Source: Platycnemis pennipes (Eukaryota > Arthropoda > Insecta > Odonata > Platycnemididae). Taken from it: a stretch of 64,000 nt of DNA. Positions 61,175 through 64,000 of the stretch are shown piece after piece. The notes under the pieces are model-generated. The model ran no database searches. It saw only the letters and a list, made by a program, of their open reading frames with translations, and was not told the origin of the DNA. A program made the position numbers and the translations under genes. How positions within the stretch are numbered: the stretch's first letter is position 1; each line of letters opens with the position of its first letter. The stretch covers positions 139,332,615 to 139,396,614 of the forward strand of contig OW121848.1 of assembly GCA_933228895.1 (NCBI GenBank), given 5' to 3'.

Positions 61175-64000
61175 CTGAAACTGTCCTCCATTTTTAGGTT
61201 CCATTCACGACAAAAAAATTGGGAAAAACTCAGCGTACCACCATTATGTCCGCAGAGGCTATTCATGGGTAGGTTGCGTCGACTTACTTCGATGATACTG
61301 ATAATCCTGGCGTAATTCTATTTCCAAAACCGAAAGCAGAACACGGTCACTGATTTTGGTGATTCCGTCATCAGATCGCTTCACTCAACAAACACATTCA
61401 GTGTCCGAATGGAGAAACAGTTTTGGATAGTTTGTAGACTTTCTCCGATGAGCATTGTGTTCTTCGACGCGATACAAATCCCTAGCGCGGTCTATAACTT
61501 CCTAAAGATATATGTGAAGGACAAAGGAATAATGTGTCAGTGTATCGAAATAAATAGCGTTGTGTCAGCCCTAATCTAGGTAACAAGCAGTAATGTTTCT
61601 GCGTTAGAAAAATCATCCTTTTAAGTAATATTTTCATCTAGATATTTTACTTTTTTAAATACCCTGATCGTGAAATCGAAAAGTGAAGCTGCGTTATATT
61701 AAAATGACCCTTTTCTGTTATTATTTGGCCCCTCATCCCTAAGCAAAAAAATACAATTATCGCCGTGATTACCCAGTCGACAGAAAATTGTTCTCCAGCC
61801 GTGATAAGAGGACTCGGGGTTCAACTCCCGTGGTCGGGAGCGGGTGACGCCGCTAAAGTTTCCGCGGCCAATTCGCGGTCTTTGAATCACGTGGTTTACT
61901 TGTGCTTTCGCAGTGTGACCCATGCTCTGTGATCTTTTGTACACCCAAACTATTTGCGAAACCGCTGATTCCTGGAGGGGAGAGCATGTTTCCCATGACC
62001 TGTTAATTCCGTATATGATATGTACATACATACGTGTGTAGCCGCGTGTAGCCGCGTGTAGCCTGCAAGCTGCATCGCACACATGCGTGTCGGGTGACAT
62101 TTAGAAAACGTGAGTGGCAATAAAAGTTATGTTTTTTGTCGTTAATAATAATTTAATTTAAATTAAAATAATTTATTTCACTCAAGGGATTAAGTGAAAG
62201 TCGTACGCTTGGAGAAATAATTACCTTAGCAGGTTCGTGTCATCTCGTTCGCGGTTAGGGTTTCATTGCCGGTCCACAGGCTGGTTCTTCATTAGCCAAT
62301 CCATCTAGCCAATGTGGTATATGTGAATGAGCAAATTCCCCCTTAGGTACAGAATAAAATAAGGAAAAACATCACTTTGTTCAGACTTGAGTCTTAACCA
62401 AGCAGCAGTAGGATTTTGCCGAGGATTTTATCACCTCATTCAAGAAATTAATTATTTTTGAGCTCACTGAGAAATGCAAATAGGAGGGAAAATAGGAAAA
62501 CCCGAAGCATCTGAGCATTGGTGCGCTTGTAAACGTATCAACGATATACCTTCGTCACTATTACCAAAACCTTCATTCACCTGATGTTCACCCTGGTAAT
62601 GCATGAATTTTATTTTTTAAATTTATTTTAGGAAAAATACTCATTTCGTGAGAATAGCGAGTCATATGAGGGATTTCTGAGCTGGCATCCACAGATTTGT
62701 AATAGCGATAATTAGCGCCACATATTATGGAATTAGTATTAGGATGGAATTGATGACGTTGGCAAAGGAAGTCCCGACATGATTTACATCAACAGAAGGA
62801 ACCCTATCATTCGCGGAAGGGAGTGAACAATAGCCTAAGGTAATAAGGAACCCAAAAATTATTCTACTTCGTATTAAAAACATATGGTTGCCAGGCAGTG
62901 CTATTAAATAGTTAGAAACTATGAAGGAGTATAGATGATATGTCTCACAGAGGTTTTCATTCACCACATTCATTACAGTGGCATGCAAGGGTGCATCAAC
63001 CGTCTGTTTGTCAAATTAAGAGCTCTCTTTTCTTATGTACATCCATATATATTATATCTAGGATACATATCGGACATTTTATGTACATCTGTACATTATG
63101 CGCATCTCTATACCATCTAGGATACTTACCGGACAAGGTTGCCAATTGTAACTACCTATCCGACCATTATGATACGTGTAATGATCTCTGGTGGTTAGGC
63201 GAAAGAAGTAATTTGTGTATATTTTTACTGCACTCTAACTCTCTAATCTTATTGTCGTAATAAACCATACCGTAATACATAATTGGGATTAGTCAAAATA
63301 TTTCCGTGTCATCTGAAAACAAAACAGCTTCCAATTTACTTAAAATATTTACTTTAAATCGTAACCTTCTGTCTAATAGTGGTTCCTATCCAATATATTT
63401 TAAAAGGCTCGTGAGACTAATTTGTTTATCAAAATGATCTTTCACAAATCTCTTCGATCTTCTATGATTCTAGCTGCTCTATTTTCCGATTCACTCGGAT
63501 CCATAATATGAGTAACAATTATTTGTCGCCAGCTAAAAACAACCTCAGGCTTAAGAAATTGTCCCTCCTTAGTCAGCCACAGTAGCTGGGTAGCAAAAAG
63601 AGGTTTAGGCCAAGGATAGATATGGCAAATATATGAAATATGAGGACGATGAATGACGCTCAGTTGGTTTTTGAGAAATCACGATTGAAAACATAGCTAT
63701 GGTTTCCAATACACAAAAAGTAAAAACCTTGGTTTTTTGGAAACTACGCGTGCTCTGCCATCTGTCGTAACGGCCATGGTCAATATTTTCCTAGCTATAA
63801 GTGATAAAAATGCGTTTTCGCTTGGCTGGTGTTGTTAACGACAGCCATCGCTTTCTCCTCGAGTCAGAGGAAATTTATTACTTCCACCAGGAAAAATGAC
63901 GCCAAGCTTATTAGCCTGTAGCAGGCTGTTATCTGCGGGAGACTTTGGCATTGAGATGGAACCTCTTCGAGGTGAAGTTTGTAATCACTATGACGACTAC
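61175..64000. other. Spacer with weak repeats
   Basis: Around 61800-61850, GATAAGAGGACTCGGGGTTCAACTCCC has a B-box-like block, possibly an old SINE head. A three-unit CGTGTAGC repeat lies at 62034-62062. ATCTAGGATAC followed closely by CGGACA occurs twice near 63056 and 63115, a small duplication. Nothing gene-like was seen; the AT-rich rest is unassigned. Confidence 0.4.

Noticed and set aside
61699..62100. Minus ORF of 133 codons
   Set aside because: It covers a tRNA-like SINE block and a CGTGTAGC tandem; the peptide has no motif.
1..64000. CRISPR array or prokaryotic operon
   Set aside because: No regularly spaced direct repeats, no ribosome-binding sites and no tight gene strings; the introns and Pol III signals show a eukaryotic genome.

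Overview
The window looks like gene-poor intergenic and intronic DNA from an arthropod nuclear genome, most likely an insect. It is AT-rich, long ORFs are almost absent, GT-AG introns are present, and there is a dense, decayed load of eukaryotic transposons and tRNA-derived SINEs. It holds a low-complexity insect cuticle protein gene. There are no operons, Shine-Dalgarno sites or other prokaryotic signs. The order cannot be fixed from sequence alone.

Only two host genes are convincing. One is a three-exon cuticle protein gene on the minus strand (coding exons 34495-34484, 32493-32269 and 31577-31425), with a TATA box and a poly(A) signal. It encodes a signal peptide followed by a secreted Ala/Pro/Val/His repeat protein of 129 residues. 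The other is a tRNA-Arg(TCG) gene on the minus strand (53107-53179) with a Pol III T-run directly after it.

Most of the remaining recognisable sequence is mobile DNA. 5.5-6.9 kb: a full-length but dead mariner. 7.2-7.9 kb: a long-inverted-repeat element with Transib/RAG-like ends. 9.3-9.9 kb: an inverted-end composite repeat. 10.7-11.1 kb, 15.3-15.6 kb and 24.0-24.3 kb: LINE 3-prime ends. 12.6 and 16.8 kb: two inverted copies of one TA-flanked MITE. 17.8-18.3, 19.8 and 23.9-24.5 kb: MITEs with similar ends, the last split by a LINE. 19.5 and 29.2 kb: foldbacks. 25.9-26.4 kb: a frameshifted FLYWCH zinc-finger relic between inverted repeats. 29.7-30.6 kb: a pogo-like element with a small AT-hook ORF. 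35.5, 46.2 and 51.4 kb: three copies of one tRNA-derived SINE. 40.5 kb: a small MITE.

The remainder (0-5.5, 36-40, 41-46, 47-51, 53-64 kb) shows little beyond CpG-rich patches, hairpins and chance ORFs. The most unusual items are the Transib-like element, whose two ends both read as heptamer, 23-nt spacer, nonamer-like block; the FLYWCH relic; and the AT-hook peptide in the pogo-like element. I saw no clear new multi-gene system.
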